A DNA stretch of 64,000 bases, from positions 124,001-188,000 of the forward strand of contig CAZYQI010000001.1 in the NCBI GenBank assembly GCA_964649745.1, given 5' to 3'. The notes beneath the pieces were generated by a model that was not told the DNA's origin, ran no database searches, and saw only the letters and a program-made list of their open reading frames with translations. Positions 1-8,765 of this stretch are shown one piece after another; the first letter of the stretch is position 1; the number at the start of each line of letters is the position of its first letter. A program made the position numbers and the translations under genes. The stretch comes from CAZEHS01 sp964649745 (GTDB lineage: Bacteria > Bacillota > Clostridia > Peptostreptococcales > Acidaminobacteraceae).

Positions 1-19
1 TCATTGAGCCTTATCCACC

Positions 20-1048
20 TCAACCGTGCAGTATCTTAAGGAGCTGTCCGGTTATTTCCTTCACCGGCAGCTGTTTATCCACTGCGCCCAGCTCCCAGGC
101 CACCTTGGGCATTCCGTACACCACGCAGGAGCTTTCATCCTGCCCAATGGTGCTGGCTCCCTTTTGCTTCATATTAAGGAGCCCTTTAGCGCCGTCGCCT
201 CCCATACCGGTGAGAATCACTCCAACGGCCAGTTTGCCGGCAGCCTGAGCTACGGAGTCGAACATCACATCCACAGAAGGCCTATGCCCATTGACCTTGT
301 CCAGATCCGCATAGCGCACCATGTACCCGCTGCCCTTCCGCACCACCTGAATGTGAACATCTCCCGGCGCAATAAGAACTCTGCCGGTCTGAACCGCATC
401 CCCGTCCTTCGCCTCCAGCACTTCCACCATACAGGTGTTGTTCAATCGTTCCGCATACATTCGGGTGAATACCGGCGGCATATGCTGCACCACCACCGTT
501 CCCACCATATCTCTGGGGAATTTTCGTACAACCTCCAGCAGGGCTTCCGTGCCCCCGGTGCTGGCGCCTATGGCAAGAATCCGGTCCTGCAGATTCCTGG
601 CCAAAGCGGGACCCGCTTCCTCTTTGCGATAGCTTTGCTTCCAGTGTGACACATTGGAGATGGAGGCGATCTTCACCTTCACCGCCAGCTCCTGAACGAA
701 GGCCTGAACGGCATCCGGCCTTTGACGCTCCGGCTTTGCAACAAAATCAACTGCCCCTGCACTCATGGCGTCGAAAACGATATTACTGACACCGCTGACC
801 ACCACCACCGGCATGGGATGCTGTGGCATCAGACGTTTAAGGAAGTCGATTCCGTTCATTTTTGGCATCTGTACATCCAGCGTCATCACATCCGGCCTTA
901 GTTCTATGATTCTGTCCCTGGCTTCAAAGGGGTCGGATGCAACGCCTACCACCTCAATGCCGTCATCCTGTGAAAGGCCCTGAACCAGCACCTCTCTGAA
1001 CAAAAGCGAATCATCAACAACAAGCAGTCTCACGGTTTTTTTCGACAT
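20..1048 (-). CDS. cheB: Chemotaxis protein-glutamate methylesterase/deamidase CheB
   Basis: Removes methyl groups from (and deamidates) chemoreceptor glutamates, resetting MCP sensitivity in the cytoplasm. An N-terminal receiver domain (about residues 1-120) carries the DD pair in LLVVDDS and the phospho-acceptor in LDVQMP. A linker leads to the C-terminal esterase domain with the catalytic Ser in GASTGG, His in VVQHMP and Asp in GMGGDG. The ATG at 1048 was chosen because GGAGG lies just upstream; an in-frame codon 24 nt further up has no such site. Last of three same-strand genes (MCP, cheR, cheB), although a 207-nt gap with a large palindrome separates it from cheR. All catalytic residues are present, so it should be active. 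Confidence 0.97.
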   Translation of the reverse strand: MSKKTVRLLVVDDSLLFREVLVQGLSQDDGIEVVGVASDPFEARDRIIELRPDVMTLDVQMPKMNGIDFLKRLMPQHPMPVVVVSGVSNIVFDAMSAGAVDFVAKPERQRPDAVQAFVQELAVKVKIASISNVSHWKQSYRKEEAGPALARNLQDRILAIGASTGGTEALLEVVRKFPRDMVGTVVVQHMPPVFTRMYAERLNNTCMVEVLEAKDGDAVQTGRVLIAPGDVHIQVVRKGSGYMVRYADLDKVNGHRPSVDVMFDSVAQAAGKLAVGVILTGMGGDGAKGLLNMKQKGASTIGQDESSCVVYGMPKVAWELGAVDKQLPVKEITGQLLKILHG

Positions 1049-1088
1049 AGATCCTCCTGAAAATCTGAACAAAGATTTTAGACATCTT

Positions 1089-1235
1089 GCCGCAGATGAC
1101 GCAGATGAAGGGCAATAGGGTAGAATAATTAGTCAATTATCCTGCAATCTAGATGATTGTATTGACTAGCTAGGTTAATTCATATGTAACAACCACGTTC
1201 AACCCCCATTGTTCTTCATCTGCGTCATCTGCGGC
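1089..1235. repeat. Long palindromic intergenic element A, copy 1
   Basis: Perfect 22-bp inverted repeat (arms 1089-1110 and 1214-1235) built on the tandem core GCAGATGACGCAGATG, enclosing about 103 bp. The interior holds a second inverted pair, TAGTCAAT/ATTGACTA. It starts 20 nt after the cheR stop. It shares layout and tandem-core logic with copies at 5142 and 50784, but uses the core 'CGCAGATGA' instead of 'CACGGATAA'. Mobility and function are unknown. Confidence 0.75.
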
Positions 1236-1255
1236 TAAATGTTTTTTTCATTTCT

Positions 1256-2065
1256 TTATTTCCTGTAAACCGACGGCATGATATAGCGGTATTCACGACT
1301 GTCTCGTCCCAAGGATTCGGAGTGTCCGATGAAGAGATATCCCCCGGGAACCGTGTGATTGTAGTAGCGATGAACCAGTTGATCCTTAGTTTCCTGATTG
1401 AAATAGATCATCACATTCCGGCAGAAAATCACATGAAACGGTTTTTTAAACGGCAGTATCGGCTCCATCAGGTTATAGGAACGGAAAATCACCTGATTCC
1501 GGATGCTCTCTGTAACTCGAAAACGTTCATTGGCCTCCTTGCGGAAGTACTTTTGCTGCCAGATCTTAGGAAGCGTTGAAACCTCCTCTGCGGTATACAC
1601 GCCTTCTCGGGCTGACTGGAGCACGGAATAGGAGATATCTGTGGCCAGGATCTTCATATCCCAGAACAGGCTCTCCCTTTCCATATGATCCGCCATGATC
1701 ATGGCCAGGGTGTATGCCTCTTCTCCGGTGGAGCATCCGGCACTCCAGATACGCAGGTCTCTGTCCGTTACGGTTTTCACCAGCCAGGGCATCACGGTAT
1801 CCCTGAAATAATCAAAGTGGCTCACCTCGCGCATGAAAAACGTATGATTGGTGGTAAGCCTGTCAATGAGCAGGGCAACCTCTTCACCGGTTCTGTCGTT
1901 TTTTACAACGCTGAAATAGTCATTAAAGCTCTCCATGCCCCTATCCATCAGTACCTTGGCCAGCCGCCCCTCCACCAGATTCTTTTTTTCAGTAAGGTTG
2001 ATGCCAAACTTGCTCTGTATAAATTCTGTAAGCATATGCATTTCGCTGTCTTTGATCTGTATCAT
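1256..2065 (-). CDS. cheR: Chemotaxis protein-glutamate O-methyltransferase CheR
   Basis: Transfers methyl from S-adenosylmethionine to glutamates of MCPs, opposing CheB. The 269-residue protein has the usual all-helical N-terminal domain (about 1-75) and a Rossmann SAM-binding domain. Visible CheR signatures are the SAM-binding motif IWSAGCSTGEEAYTLAM, FCRNVMIYF and the C-terminal GHSESL. ATG at 2065 follows an AGGAG. It lies 141 nt downstream of the MCP gene and upstream of cheB in the same direction, consistent with one adaptation module. No anomaly seen. Confidence 0.97.
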   Translation of the reverse strand: MIQIKDSEMHMLTEFIQSKFGINLTEKKNLVEGRLAKVLMDRGMESFNDYFSVVKNDRTGEEVALLIDRLTTNHTFFMREVSHFDYFRDTVMPWLVKTVTDRDLRIWSAGCSTGEEAYTLAMIMADHMERESLFWDMKILATDISYSVLQSAREGVYTAEEVSTLPKIWQQKYFRKEANERFRVTESIRNQVIFRSYNLMEPILPFKKPFHVIFCRNVMIYFNQETKDQLVHRYYNHTVPGGYLFIGHSESLGRDSREYRYIMPSVYRK

Positions 2066-2142
2066 GGCAAGCTCCTGTGTTCACTGTCCTGATCCTCTTT
2101 TACCCTTATTTTTCCTGAACAATCTCTAAACATCCTATCGAT

Positions 2143-2189
2143 ACAAACGGGCATTACTCAGCTAATAGGCTGTGCAATACCCGTTTGTC
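2143..2189 (-). terminator. Hairpin downstream of the MCP gene, possible terminator
   Basis: Arms ACAAACGGG and CCCGTTTGT (2143-2151 and 2181-2189), with further pairing inside. It begins 18 nt past the MCP stop. There is no T-run on the minus strand, so it may be an mRNA 3'-end stabiliser rather than an intrinsic terminator. Confidence 0.4.
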
Positions 2190-2206
2190 AAAGAATTAAG
2201 CTGCCT

Positions 2207-4423
2207 CTAATTTCTTGGATAATCCAGGTCTTCCAGAGATATGAGCGGTGAATCAGAATCACTCTGCCGTGTAGAGCGACTGCGATTTGGGGTTCCATTC
2301 CTATCGTTTTGCTTCCCCGATCCGCTGTTATGCCGTTGACCGACTTCCCGTTTTAACCGGAACTGCCCAACCATTTCCTGGAGCATCTCCGCCTGGCCGT
2401 TCAATTCCTCGCTGGCTGCAGCGCTTTGTTCTGCTGTTGCTGAATTGGTCTGAACCACCTGAGAAACCTGTTCCACTCCCCGATTGATCTGGAAAATGGC
2501 ATTTGCCTGTTCATTGGATGCTGCAGCAATTTCTCCCACCAGAGAGGCTGCCTTTGCAACCCCTGCTACGATGCTGTCCAATGCTATAGCCGTATCATTG
2601 GCAATCCGGGTGCCTTCTTCAACCTTGCCGATGGACCCTTCGATCATAGAGGTGGTTTCCTTCGCGGCATTGGCGCTTCTGGCGGCAAGGTTACGCACTT
2701 CTTCTGCAACAACGGCGAATCCCTTTCCGTGCTGACCCGCTCGGGCTGCTTCAACGGCTGCATTAAGCGCCAGAATATTGGTTTGGAAAGCAATTTCATC
2801 AATCACTTTAATGATTTTTGATATACTGCCGGAAGAGTCATTGATATCCCGCATGGATTCCAGCATTTTTTTCATATGGGTATTGCCCTTTTCTGCATCT
2901 GAGCAGGCTGAATTTGCCAGCTCGTTGGCTTGGGACGCATTGGCCGCGTTCTGTTTGGTTTGAGCCGCTATCTGTGTAATACTGGCTGTCAGCTCTTCAA
3001 CAGCGCTTGCCTGCTCGGTGGAGCCCTGGCTTAATGCCTGGCTGCCGTCGGAAACCTGTCTGGATCCTCCGGCTACCTGCTCTGCTGCGGTTCCTATGTC
3101 ATTCATAACGGTATTCAGTGAAACGATGATCAGATTCAGTGCGTCCTTAATGGCAGAAAAATCCCCTCGATACTCGTTGGTTATCCCTACATCCAGATTC
3201 GATTCTGCAATGGCCCCAAGAACCTGGGAGATTTCTTTAACATAGGATTCAAGCGCATCCAGGGTCCCGTTAAGGGCAAGCTTGATATCCGCATGATCCC
3301 CCTTGTACTCTCCCACCACACGCTTTTGAAGATTGCCCTGCCCCATTTCAGACAACACATATGCCGCTTCCTTCACCGGTTCGATAACCGCTTCAAGAAT
3401 GCGATTGATGCCGTCCACCATATCCGCCCATTCCCCGACAAAACGATTGGCATCTGCTCTGGCGTCCAGTTTTCCTTCAAGCGCCGCAGCAATGAGCTTA
3501 TTGATTTCGTCAATCAGGTTCCGAACAGTCTCTGTGGTCTTAATCAGGGCCGGGGATATCTCGTCCCGCTCATCCTTAACTGACAGATTGGCTGTTACAT
3601 CTCCCTTGGCTATGGCATTAAGTGTTCCTATAACGTTGGTCTGGAGATCGTCGGCAAAGGCATCCATGGCCGAAGCCATAAGCCCCACTTCATCGCAGGT
3701 ATTCATGTTCATACGCATTGCCAGATGCCCCTTGCTCATCTCCTGCATCATCTCCACACTTTTCCTAAGAGGTCTGGAGATAATTCCTGAAAGCAAAACG
3801 CCCAACCCTACAGCCAAGAGCATAGCCACCCCTACCAATCCACCCATGGCCCACATGGTCCGCTGAGCCTGAACAGTATTGTCTGCGGATGTATTCATGG
3901 CCGTCTCAACCTTAATTTCTCTCATCTTGCGATAAGCACCTTCAATACTGTTCCTCAGCTCCTCTGCTTTGCCCTTGTTAAGGGCCATGGCTTCCTCTCT
4001 GCGATTTTCCCGGACCAGCTGAATAATCTGAAGACCAATGGCTTCGTATTGAGTTAGTTCCTCTTTCATCGTTGCATTCAATTTTTTCCCTTCGTCGCTG
4101 AAAAGGGTTTTCTGATAGCTTTCCTGATTTGTTCTTACATCGGCAAAGCGATCTTTGAACCGTTGCTCATAGTCTGCAATTTCTTCCGGTGTACTGGAGA
4201 GAAAAACATCCCTGATATTCCCACGAGCCCGTTGAAAGGATTCCGCTATGATGATCATTTCGCCCAGGGGCACCGTCATTTTTTCATAAAGATAGGTATC
4301 CTTATCATCCAGCGCCTTCAGGTTTATGATGCCAAAAGCACCGACCATGCCTGCAATCAATGCCACAATAACAAACCCGGTCAACAGTTTGGTTCTGATT
4401 TTGAGATTGGAAAAAGCACGCAT
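2207..4423 (-). CDS. Methyl-accepting chemotaxis protein with poly-HAMP region
   Basis: Transmembrane chemoreceptor, 738 aa. TM1 is at about residues 12-32, followed by an extracytoplasmic four-helix-bundle type sensor (about 33-190), TM2 (about 190-212) and HAMP. Next come further HAMP-like units to about residue 455, recognisable by repeated G-(D/N/K)-L/V patterns. The C-terminal signalling hairpin has the conserved tip EIAFQTNILALNAAVEAARAG. The tail after residue 700 is polar and Ser/Arg-rich with no obvious CheR-docking pentapeptide. ATG at 4423 follows GGAGG. Adjacent cheR and cheB suggest it is served by them. The ligand cannot be read from sequence. Confidence 0.95.
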   Translation of the reverse strand: MRAFSNLKIRTKLLTGFVIVALIAGMVGAFGIINLKALDDKDTYLYEKMTVPLGEMIIIAESFQRARGNIRDVFLSSTPEEIADYEQRFKDRFADVRTNQESYQKTLFSDEGKKLNATMKEELTQYEAIGLQIIQLVRENRREEAMALNKGKAEELRNSIEGAYRKMREIKVETAMNTSADNTVQAQRTMWAMGGLVGVAMLLAVGLGVLLSGIISRPLRKSVEMMQEMSKGHLAMRMNMNTCDEVGLMASAMDAFADDLQTNVIGTLNAIAKGDVTANLSVKDERDEISPALIKTTETVRNLIDEINKLIAAALEGKLDARADANRFVGEWADMVDGINRILEAVIEPVKEAAYVLSEMGQGNLQKRVVGEYKGDHADIKLALNGTLDALESYVKEISQVLGAIAESNLDVGITNEYRGDFSAIKDALNLIIVSLNTVMNDIGTAAEQVAGGSRQVSDGSQALSQGSTEQASAVEELTASITQIAAQTKQNAANASQANELANSACSDAEKGNTHMKKMLESMRDINDSSGSISKIIKVIDEIAFQTNILALNAAVEAARAGQHGKGFAVVAEEVRNLAARSANAAKETTSMIEGSIGKVEEGTRIANDTAIALDSIVAGVAKAASLVGEIAAASNEQANAIFQINRGVEQVSQVVQTNSATAEQSAAASEELNGQAEMLQEMVGQFRLKREVGQRHNSGSGKQNDRNGTPNRSRSTRQSDSDSPLISLEDLDYPRN

Positions 4424-4573
4424 ACCCTTACCTCCTGCCGGCTATTTATACTCGCCATCATCAGCTGTGCTTCACATACCCCATAAAATCGCCCCTCAAT
4501 CAAATCTGCAAACATTTATTAACATTATTCCCATTGCGCGTTAATCAATTAACAGTTGTATCATCCGCACACT

Positions 4574-4606
4574 AAAAAAGCCACCTTCCTTTATGGAACA
4601 TGGCTT
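4574..4606 (-). terminator. Rho-independent terminator of the CGGC gene
   Basis: On the minus strand AAGCCATGTTCC pairs with GGAAGGTGGCTT around a short ATAAA loop and is followed by six T. It starts 17 nt after the stop of the 4624-5034 gene. Confidence 0.85.
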
Positions 4607-4623
4607 AGTCGCTCACAAAATAT

Positions 4624-5034
4624 TCAATAGGTCTTATAACGTCCCATTTCCCGCAGCTTTGTAGAAGTCTTGCTGATATAGGTACCTTCCACAACATTGT
4701 TATAGCCGTGCTTGGCGATGATTTCCCTGATGTATTCCGTGTGGGGGCATCGGTTGGAATGGTGGTGGTCATTGGTCATGCAGGAGGAGAGGTGGATGAC
4801 TACGTCTTCCTTTTTATAATCCGTTTTCTTGACCAGTTTATTTGTAAAATGCTCCAGTTTGGCCGCCACCCCTTTACCGCAACAGCCCCCGCAGGTGAAG
4901 GACAGATACGGAATTCCTTCGGGATATTCTGAGAAGGAATCGGTACGGTTATAGAAGGTCTGTGTACAGGCAAAGCCGCTGCATCGGTTATGAACGATAT
5001 CACATTGGATCATCACGACATATTTTGGTTCCAT
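4624..5034 (-). CDS. CGGC domain protein (putative metal-binding)
   Basis: 136-aa cytoplasmic protein with the hallmark cysteine-rich CGGC-domain motifs: CSGFACT near the N-terminus, FTCGGCCGKG in the middle, and LSSCM with a histidine cluster NDHHH and CPH later. The spacing of Cys and His suggests metal or Fe-S binding; the biochemical role of the family is unknown. ATG at 5034 (MEPKYVV) was chosen over an upstream frame-open start because GGAGGG lies 8 nt before it. It is monocistronic, with its own terminator and an inverted-repeat element in the upstream spacer. Confidence 0.85.
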   Translation of the reverse strand: MEPKYVVMIQCDIVHNRCSGFACTQTFYNRTDSFSEYPEGIPYLSFTCGGCCGKGVAAKLEHFTNKLVKKTDYKKEDVVIHLSSCMTNDHHHSNRCPHTEYIREIIAKHGYNNVVEGTYISKTSTKLREMGRYKTY

Positions 5035-5141
5035 GATTGATTCCCTCCACTGGTTTAGTTGTGAAATGTCTCCACGCACAGACACATTATATCATCCCAT
5101 GAGGAATGATTGTCGGATTGAGGATTTAATAAACAGTTTTT

Positions 5142-5237
5142 AGCCACGGATAACACGGATTCACACGGATTATTGCCTTCCTCCAGGAGGATTGTCAATA
5201 ATAATTCCATCTGTGCTAATCCGTGTTATCCGTGGCT
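5142..5237. repeat. Long palindromic intergenic element A, copy 2
   Basis: Imperfect inverted repeat with about 29-nt arms (5142-5170 and 5209-5237) carrying the tandem core CCACGGATAACACGGAT. The right arm ends 20 nt past the stop of the kinase gene at 5258. Closest relative here is the copy at 50784-50919; the interiors differ. Confidence 0.8.
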
Positions 5238-5257
5238 AAGTGTTTATCCCCTGGTTT

Positions 5258-6271
5258 TTATATATACTCCCTTAGCAGCCTGCCCATGAATTCCGGCTCC
5301 AGATAGCTTTTGATTTTCTCGAAGGTCTGGGGGTTGTGAATGGTCCTTTCACCATGATAAGCCACCCAGGCGTTGGCACACCAGGATAGGCCCCGCAGAT
5401 ACAGGAAGGGTCGGTAGATATTTACCCGTTCCCGAAGATCCCTGGCATCCCGAGAGCTAAACTGCTGATACAGAGCATAAAAACAACTAATCTCTTCATC
5501 AGAAAGCAGATAATCCGAGCGCCACAGGGTAGTGGTAGGGGCCAGGAACTGGGTGATATCCTGCACCGGATCGCTGATAACGGGTTTTTCCCAATCGATG
5601 ATGTACTGTGAGGTGTCCCCAATGATGAAATTATGGGAGTTAACCTCCGTATTGTTCACCACCTGCCAGGGGTCGGCTTCAAAGAACCCGTCGGCCCTTG
5701 CAGCTTCCTGATGGCAGTAATCCGCAAAGCGGTGAAACAGACGCTTTATCTCCATGGGCGCATCCGGACAGGCGTTATAATCCTCCAGCCAGCGATGCCC
5801 CTCCTCAACCCTGGCACGGCATAGCCCCTGCTCCTTGAGCATAAAGCTGTCGAAGCTTGCCGTATCCATGCTGTGAACCCCTGCAAAGAGCCGGGCCGCA
5901 TGGTGCAGATCCCTGCCGTATTCCAGAGGCCTCCCCTCCAGATAGTCCATGCACAGAAGCCCATAGGAGAAGCGTGATTTCGTGTCGTCCAGGTACAGAG
6001 GCACCGGGGTTACCTCGCTGGGAGCCAGGGCCTTCAGGGCCTTGTATTCGTATTCGATCTGATTGTCCAGTTGAAGCTGACTGGCGGTATTCAGGCGGAA
6101 AACGAAGCGTTTTTCCGCAGCGGATGCTGCATCTACGGCATCCACCCGATAGTTGATGTTGTACTCCCCCTGAGCAAGAAAGGAGCAGCGCACCGGGCCT
6201 TTGATGCCCAATGCCTCCTGAAAGATCGGCTGTGAACAGTAGGCTTCAATTTGCCGATTCAAGGTGCCCAT
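5258..6271 (-). CDS. APH/choline-kinase-fold phosphotransferase
   Basis: 337-aa protein with the aminoglycoside/choline kinase fold. A nucleotide-binding N-lobe (FLAQGEYNINYRV; conserved Lys replaced by Arg in FVFRLN) precedes a C-lobe with the metal-site motif YIIDWEKP. The catalytic loop, normally HGDxxxxN, reads NTEVNSHN: catalytic Asp is Glu and His is Asn, while the Mg-binding Asn and the IDWE Asp remain. ATG at 6271 has GAGGAGG upstream; an in-frame GTG at 6286 is part of that site. It overlaps the upstream transferase by 26 nt and ends the transporter/transferase operon. It probably phosphorylates a small hydroxylated substrate of that pathway; substrate unknown. Confidence 0.8.
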   Translation of the reverse strand: MGTLNRQIEAYCSQPIFQEALGIKGPVRCSFLAQGEYNINYRVDAVDAASAAEKRFVFRLNTASQLQLDNQIEYEYKALKALAPSEVTPVPLYLDDTKSRFSYGLLCMDYLEGRPLEYGRDLHHAARLFAGVHSMDTASFDSFMLKEQGLCRARVEEGHRWLEDYNACPDAPMEIKRLFHRFADYCHQEAARADGFFEADPWQVVNNTEVNSHNFIIGDTSQYIIDWEKPVISDPVQDITQFLAPTTTLWRSDYLLSDEEISCFYALYQQFSSRDARDLRERVNIYRPFLYLRGLSWCANAWVAYHGERTIHNPQTFEKIKSYLEPEFMGRLLREYI

Positions 6272-6956
6272 CCAGTACCTCCTCACCCAGCTGATGTTTG
6301 ATATACCGGAACGTTATCTTTGGATAATGGGCCTGTGATCGGTCCTGCACACGATGGGCATTGTAAAATGCCATCAGGTCCGCCACCGTATCGATATCCC
6401 TCTGCTTTTCGATGAGGCTGACGGCAAGTCCTCTCTCATTGGCAATGCGACAGGTGGCCTCCAATACGGACAGGTTCCCCCATTTAAGATCGTCGCTGAA
6501 AATTTCCTTATGGAGCGAATTCATGCCCACCAGATAATATCCTCCATCCACCGTGGGGCCAAAAACCAGATCGCCGTCCTCCAAGGCCTGGAAGGCATGG
6601 CTGAAATGCCCTGGCTGAATGTGTGGAATATCCGAGCCCACCAGGACGGCTTTTTCAGCACCCATGGAAAAAACCTTGCAAAAGGCATGGGTCATCCGTT
6701 CTCCCAGGGTGCTTCCCTCCTGTACGAAGCGGTATCCCTCGGCAGGAAGCAGCCCCATGGCTTCTCTGGAAGAGTTCTCCGGGGCATAGGCAATAAACAG
6801 CCGGACATTCGTATCCAAATGCTTGAGGCATCCCTCATAATCCTTCAGAAATGCGCCGTGGAGCTCCGCGCACTGCATGGGTGTCAGAAGAGGCATCAGC
6901 CTTGTTTTCGTTGCTCCCGGATGGGGCAGCCGGGTCATCAGTATCACGGCATTCAC
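6246..6956 (-). CDS. TIGR04282-type transferase ('rSAM/selenodomain-associated transferase 1')
   Basis: 236 aa, nucleotidyl/glycosyltransferase-like fold (DUF2064 type). Signatures are the N-terminal LMTRLPHPGATKTRL, the GSDIPH motif in the middle and GPTVDGGYYLVG. Members resemble sugar-nucleotide and CofC-type transferases, but the reaction is not established. GTG start at 6956, preceded by AAGGAGA; its GTGA overlaps the stop of the TIGR04283 gene. The pair occurs together in many bacteria, often near radical-SAM or selenium genes, hence the name; no radical-SAM gene is adjacent here, though selA, selB and selD are elsewhere in the window. Confidence 0.85.
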   Translation of the reverse strand: MNAVILMTRLPHPGATKTRLMPLLTPMQCAELHGAFLKDYEGCLKHLDTNVRLFIAYAPENSSREAMGLLPAEGYRFVQEGSTLGERMTHAFCKVFSMGAEKAVLVGSDIPHIQPGHFSHAFQALEDGDLVFGPTVDGGYYLVGMNSLHKEIFSDDLKWGNLSVLEATCRIANERGLAVSLIEKQRDIDTVADLMAFYNAHRVQDRSQAHYPKITFRYIKHQLGEEVLDGHLESAN

Positions 6957-7648
6957 GATCGTGTCTCCTTATATTCACGGGCCAGTTTTTCCAGGGATAC
7001 CCCCAGATAATAACGGGTTTTCCGCCAGTGCATCTGCATCAGGGTCCTGAAGACCCCCCCTTCCACAAAGCGCCTTCCGGAGGTTCCGATTCCGGTGTCC
7101 ACCACAGCGATGGGACCGTATTTCGCCAGTCGTCGGGAATACTCCCAGTCCTCCATGATGGGCATGGGCTTGAAGCCTCCCGTAGCCTCATAGGCCTTAC
7201 GGGATATAAAAATCCCCTGATCTCCGAACATCAGTTTAAGCCGTCGGGCTCTGGAATTGGAGGTTCTTGATATGAACCGAAGTCCCGGAGAATCGGCATC
7301 ATCGAAATAGAGGGAAAAGCACCCGTACTGCGGCGCATTCTTTACACGGTTGGCGAAAACCCCTTCAATTGCCCTAAGGGATTCCGGATCTACCGTGGAG
7401 TCGCCGTGGACAAACCACAGGATATCCCCCCGGGAAGCCGCCACCCCACAGCAAAGCTGATGCCCTCTCCCCGGCTGGGTTTCCAGCACGGTGACCTCCG
7501 GAAAACGTCTGGCTATTTCAACGGTTTTATCGCTGCTGGCACCGTCCACCACGATGATTTCCTTAAGCCCCGTCATGGCTGTAAGGGCCTCCAGCAATCC
7601 CGCTATCCGCAGCTCCTCGTTTTTAACCGGAATGATGATCGAAATCAT
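6953..7648 (-). CDS. TIGR04283-type family 2 glycosyltransferase ('rSAM/selenodomain-associated transferase 2')
   Basis: 231-aa GT-A fold glycosyltransferase. It opens with ISIIIPVKNEE, then VVDGASSDKT (nucleotide-sugar site) and WFVHGDST in place of the DXD region. The acceptor-side motif MEDWEYSRRL is typical of the family. ATG at 7648 follows GGGAGA and overlaps the ATPase stop (ATGA), implying translational coupling with the importer. With the TIGR04282 protein and the kinase it probably builds or modifies one compound linked to the imported substrate; that is inference. Confidence 0.88.
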   Translation of the reverse strand: MISIIIPVKNEELRIAGLLEALTAMTGLKEIIVVDGASSDKTVEIARRFPEVTVLETQPGRGHQLCCGVAASRGDILWFVHGDSTVDPESLRAIEGVFANRVKNAPQYGCFSLYFDDADSPGLRFISRTSNSRARRLKLMFGDQGIFISRKAYEATGGFKPMPIMEDWEYSRRLAKYGPIAVVDTGIGTSGRRFVEGGVFRTLMQMHWRKTRYYLGVSLEKLAREYKETRS

Positions 7649-8685
7649 AGGCGTCTCCCGTCATCACACGCAAAAAGGCATATGTCGTGAAGGTCTAGGG
7701 CCAGGGATACCCGGTCTCCTACTTTGTGGAGCTGTTTGGCGTTATCCAGCACCCGGTATTCACGGTCTGAAACCCCCACCGTGTAGTGAATGCGCTCCCC
7801 GCTGAAAACCGCCTCTGCAACGGTGCCCATTACCCCTTCATCGCTTCCTGAACGAATCTGTATGGCCTCCGGTCGGAGCATCAGTTCTGCTTCCCCTTCA
7901 TGGGAAACCGTTGTGGCAAGCTCCCCGAAACAGGAAAGAACCCGATTCTTTGAAACCCTGACCCGCTCATAGCAGGCCGCACCGAAGAAATCTGCCACCC
8001 GCTTGCTGACAGGGCTCTGATAAATCCTCTGGGGCGTATCGAACTGCGCGATCTGACCGTCAAAAAGCACCGCAATCCTGTCGGCGGTCATCAGGGCATC
8101 CTGGGTATCGTGGGTAACGAAAATACAGGTGATGCCAAGCCGTTTTTGCAGCCGCCGTACAAAGTCCCGCATGGTTCCCTTGAGACTGGCATCCAGATTT
8201 GAAAAAGGCTCGTCCAGAAGCAGCACCTTAGGCTCCACAGCCAAGGCTCTGGCAATGGCAACCCGCTGCTGCTGACCTCCGGAAAGCTCTGTGGGGAACT
8301 TGCCGCCGTGACCTTCCAGCTGCACCAGGCTCAAAAGCTCCAGGGATTTTTGCAGACGCTCCTGCTTTTTAACCCCCCGCATTTTAAGGCCGAAGCCGAT
8401 GTTGTCCAACACCGACAGATGGGGAAACAGGCTGTAGTCCTGAAACACCACCACGGCTCCCCGTTCCCGGGTAGACAGATGATTCACCGGCACGCCATCA
8501 AAATGGATGATCCCCTCCGCAGGGTCCAAGAGGGCCGATATGAGCTTCAGGGTGGTGGTTTTTCCGCTGCCCGAGGGTCCTACCAAGGCCACCATTTCCC
8601 CCTGATTCACATGAAGGTTCACGTTATGCAGAACGGTTTGCTCACCGAACTTCTTATGGATGGACTCTAACCGTATATGCGACAT
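7645..8685 (-). CDS. ABC transporter ATP-binding protein (YnjD/PotA-like)
   Basis: 346-aa importer ATPase with Walker A GPSGSGKTT, Q-loop VVFQDYSLFPH, signature LSGGQQQR, Walker B VLLLDEP and H-loop THD. The C-terminal 110 residues form a TOBE-like regulatory region. It energises the two permeases encoded upstream. ATG at 8685 (MSHIRLE) follows a GAGGAA site; in-frame codons further up overlap that site. An 80-nt spacer with a small hairpin separates it from the permease gene. It is longer than E. coli YnjD because of the TOBE extension. Regulation probably comes from the promoter upstream of the binding-protein gene. Confidence 0.9.
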   Translation of the reverse strand: MSHIRLESIHKKFGEQTVLHNVNLHVNQGEMVALVGPSGSGKTTTLKLISALLDPAEGIIHFDGVPVNHLSTRERGAVVVFQDYSLFPHLSVLDNIGFGLKMRGVKKQERLQKSLELLSLVQLEGHGGKFPTELSGGQQQRVAIARALAVEPKVLLLDEPFSNLDASLKGTMRDFVRRLQKRLGITCIFVTHDTQDALMTADRIAVLFDGQIAQFDTPQRIYQSPVSKRVADFFGAACYERVRVSKNRVLSCFGELATTVSHEGEAELMLRPEAIQIRSGSDEGVMGTVAEAVFSGERIHYTVGVSDREYRVLDNAKQLHKVGDRVSLALDLHDICLFACDDGRRL

Positions 8686-8712
8686 AGAATTCCTCATCAC
8701 TTTGTTTTTGGG

Positions 8713-8735
8713 GTGTCATCGCGAGCAATGACGGC
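8713..8735. repeat. Small REP-like palindrome
   Basis: GTCATCGC and GCAATGAC form an 8-bp imperfect stem in the permease-ATPase spacer. It resembles the widespread TGTCATTGCGAG-type repeat, fragments of which also lie at 12739 and 16891. Confidence 0.5.
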
Positions 8736-8765
8736 ATTAGATACTCTTCCGTTCTGAAAAAACAA

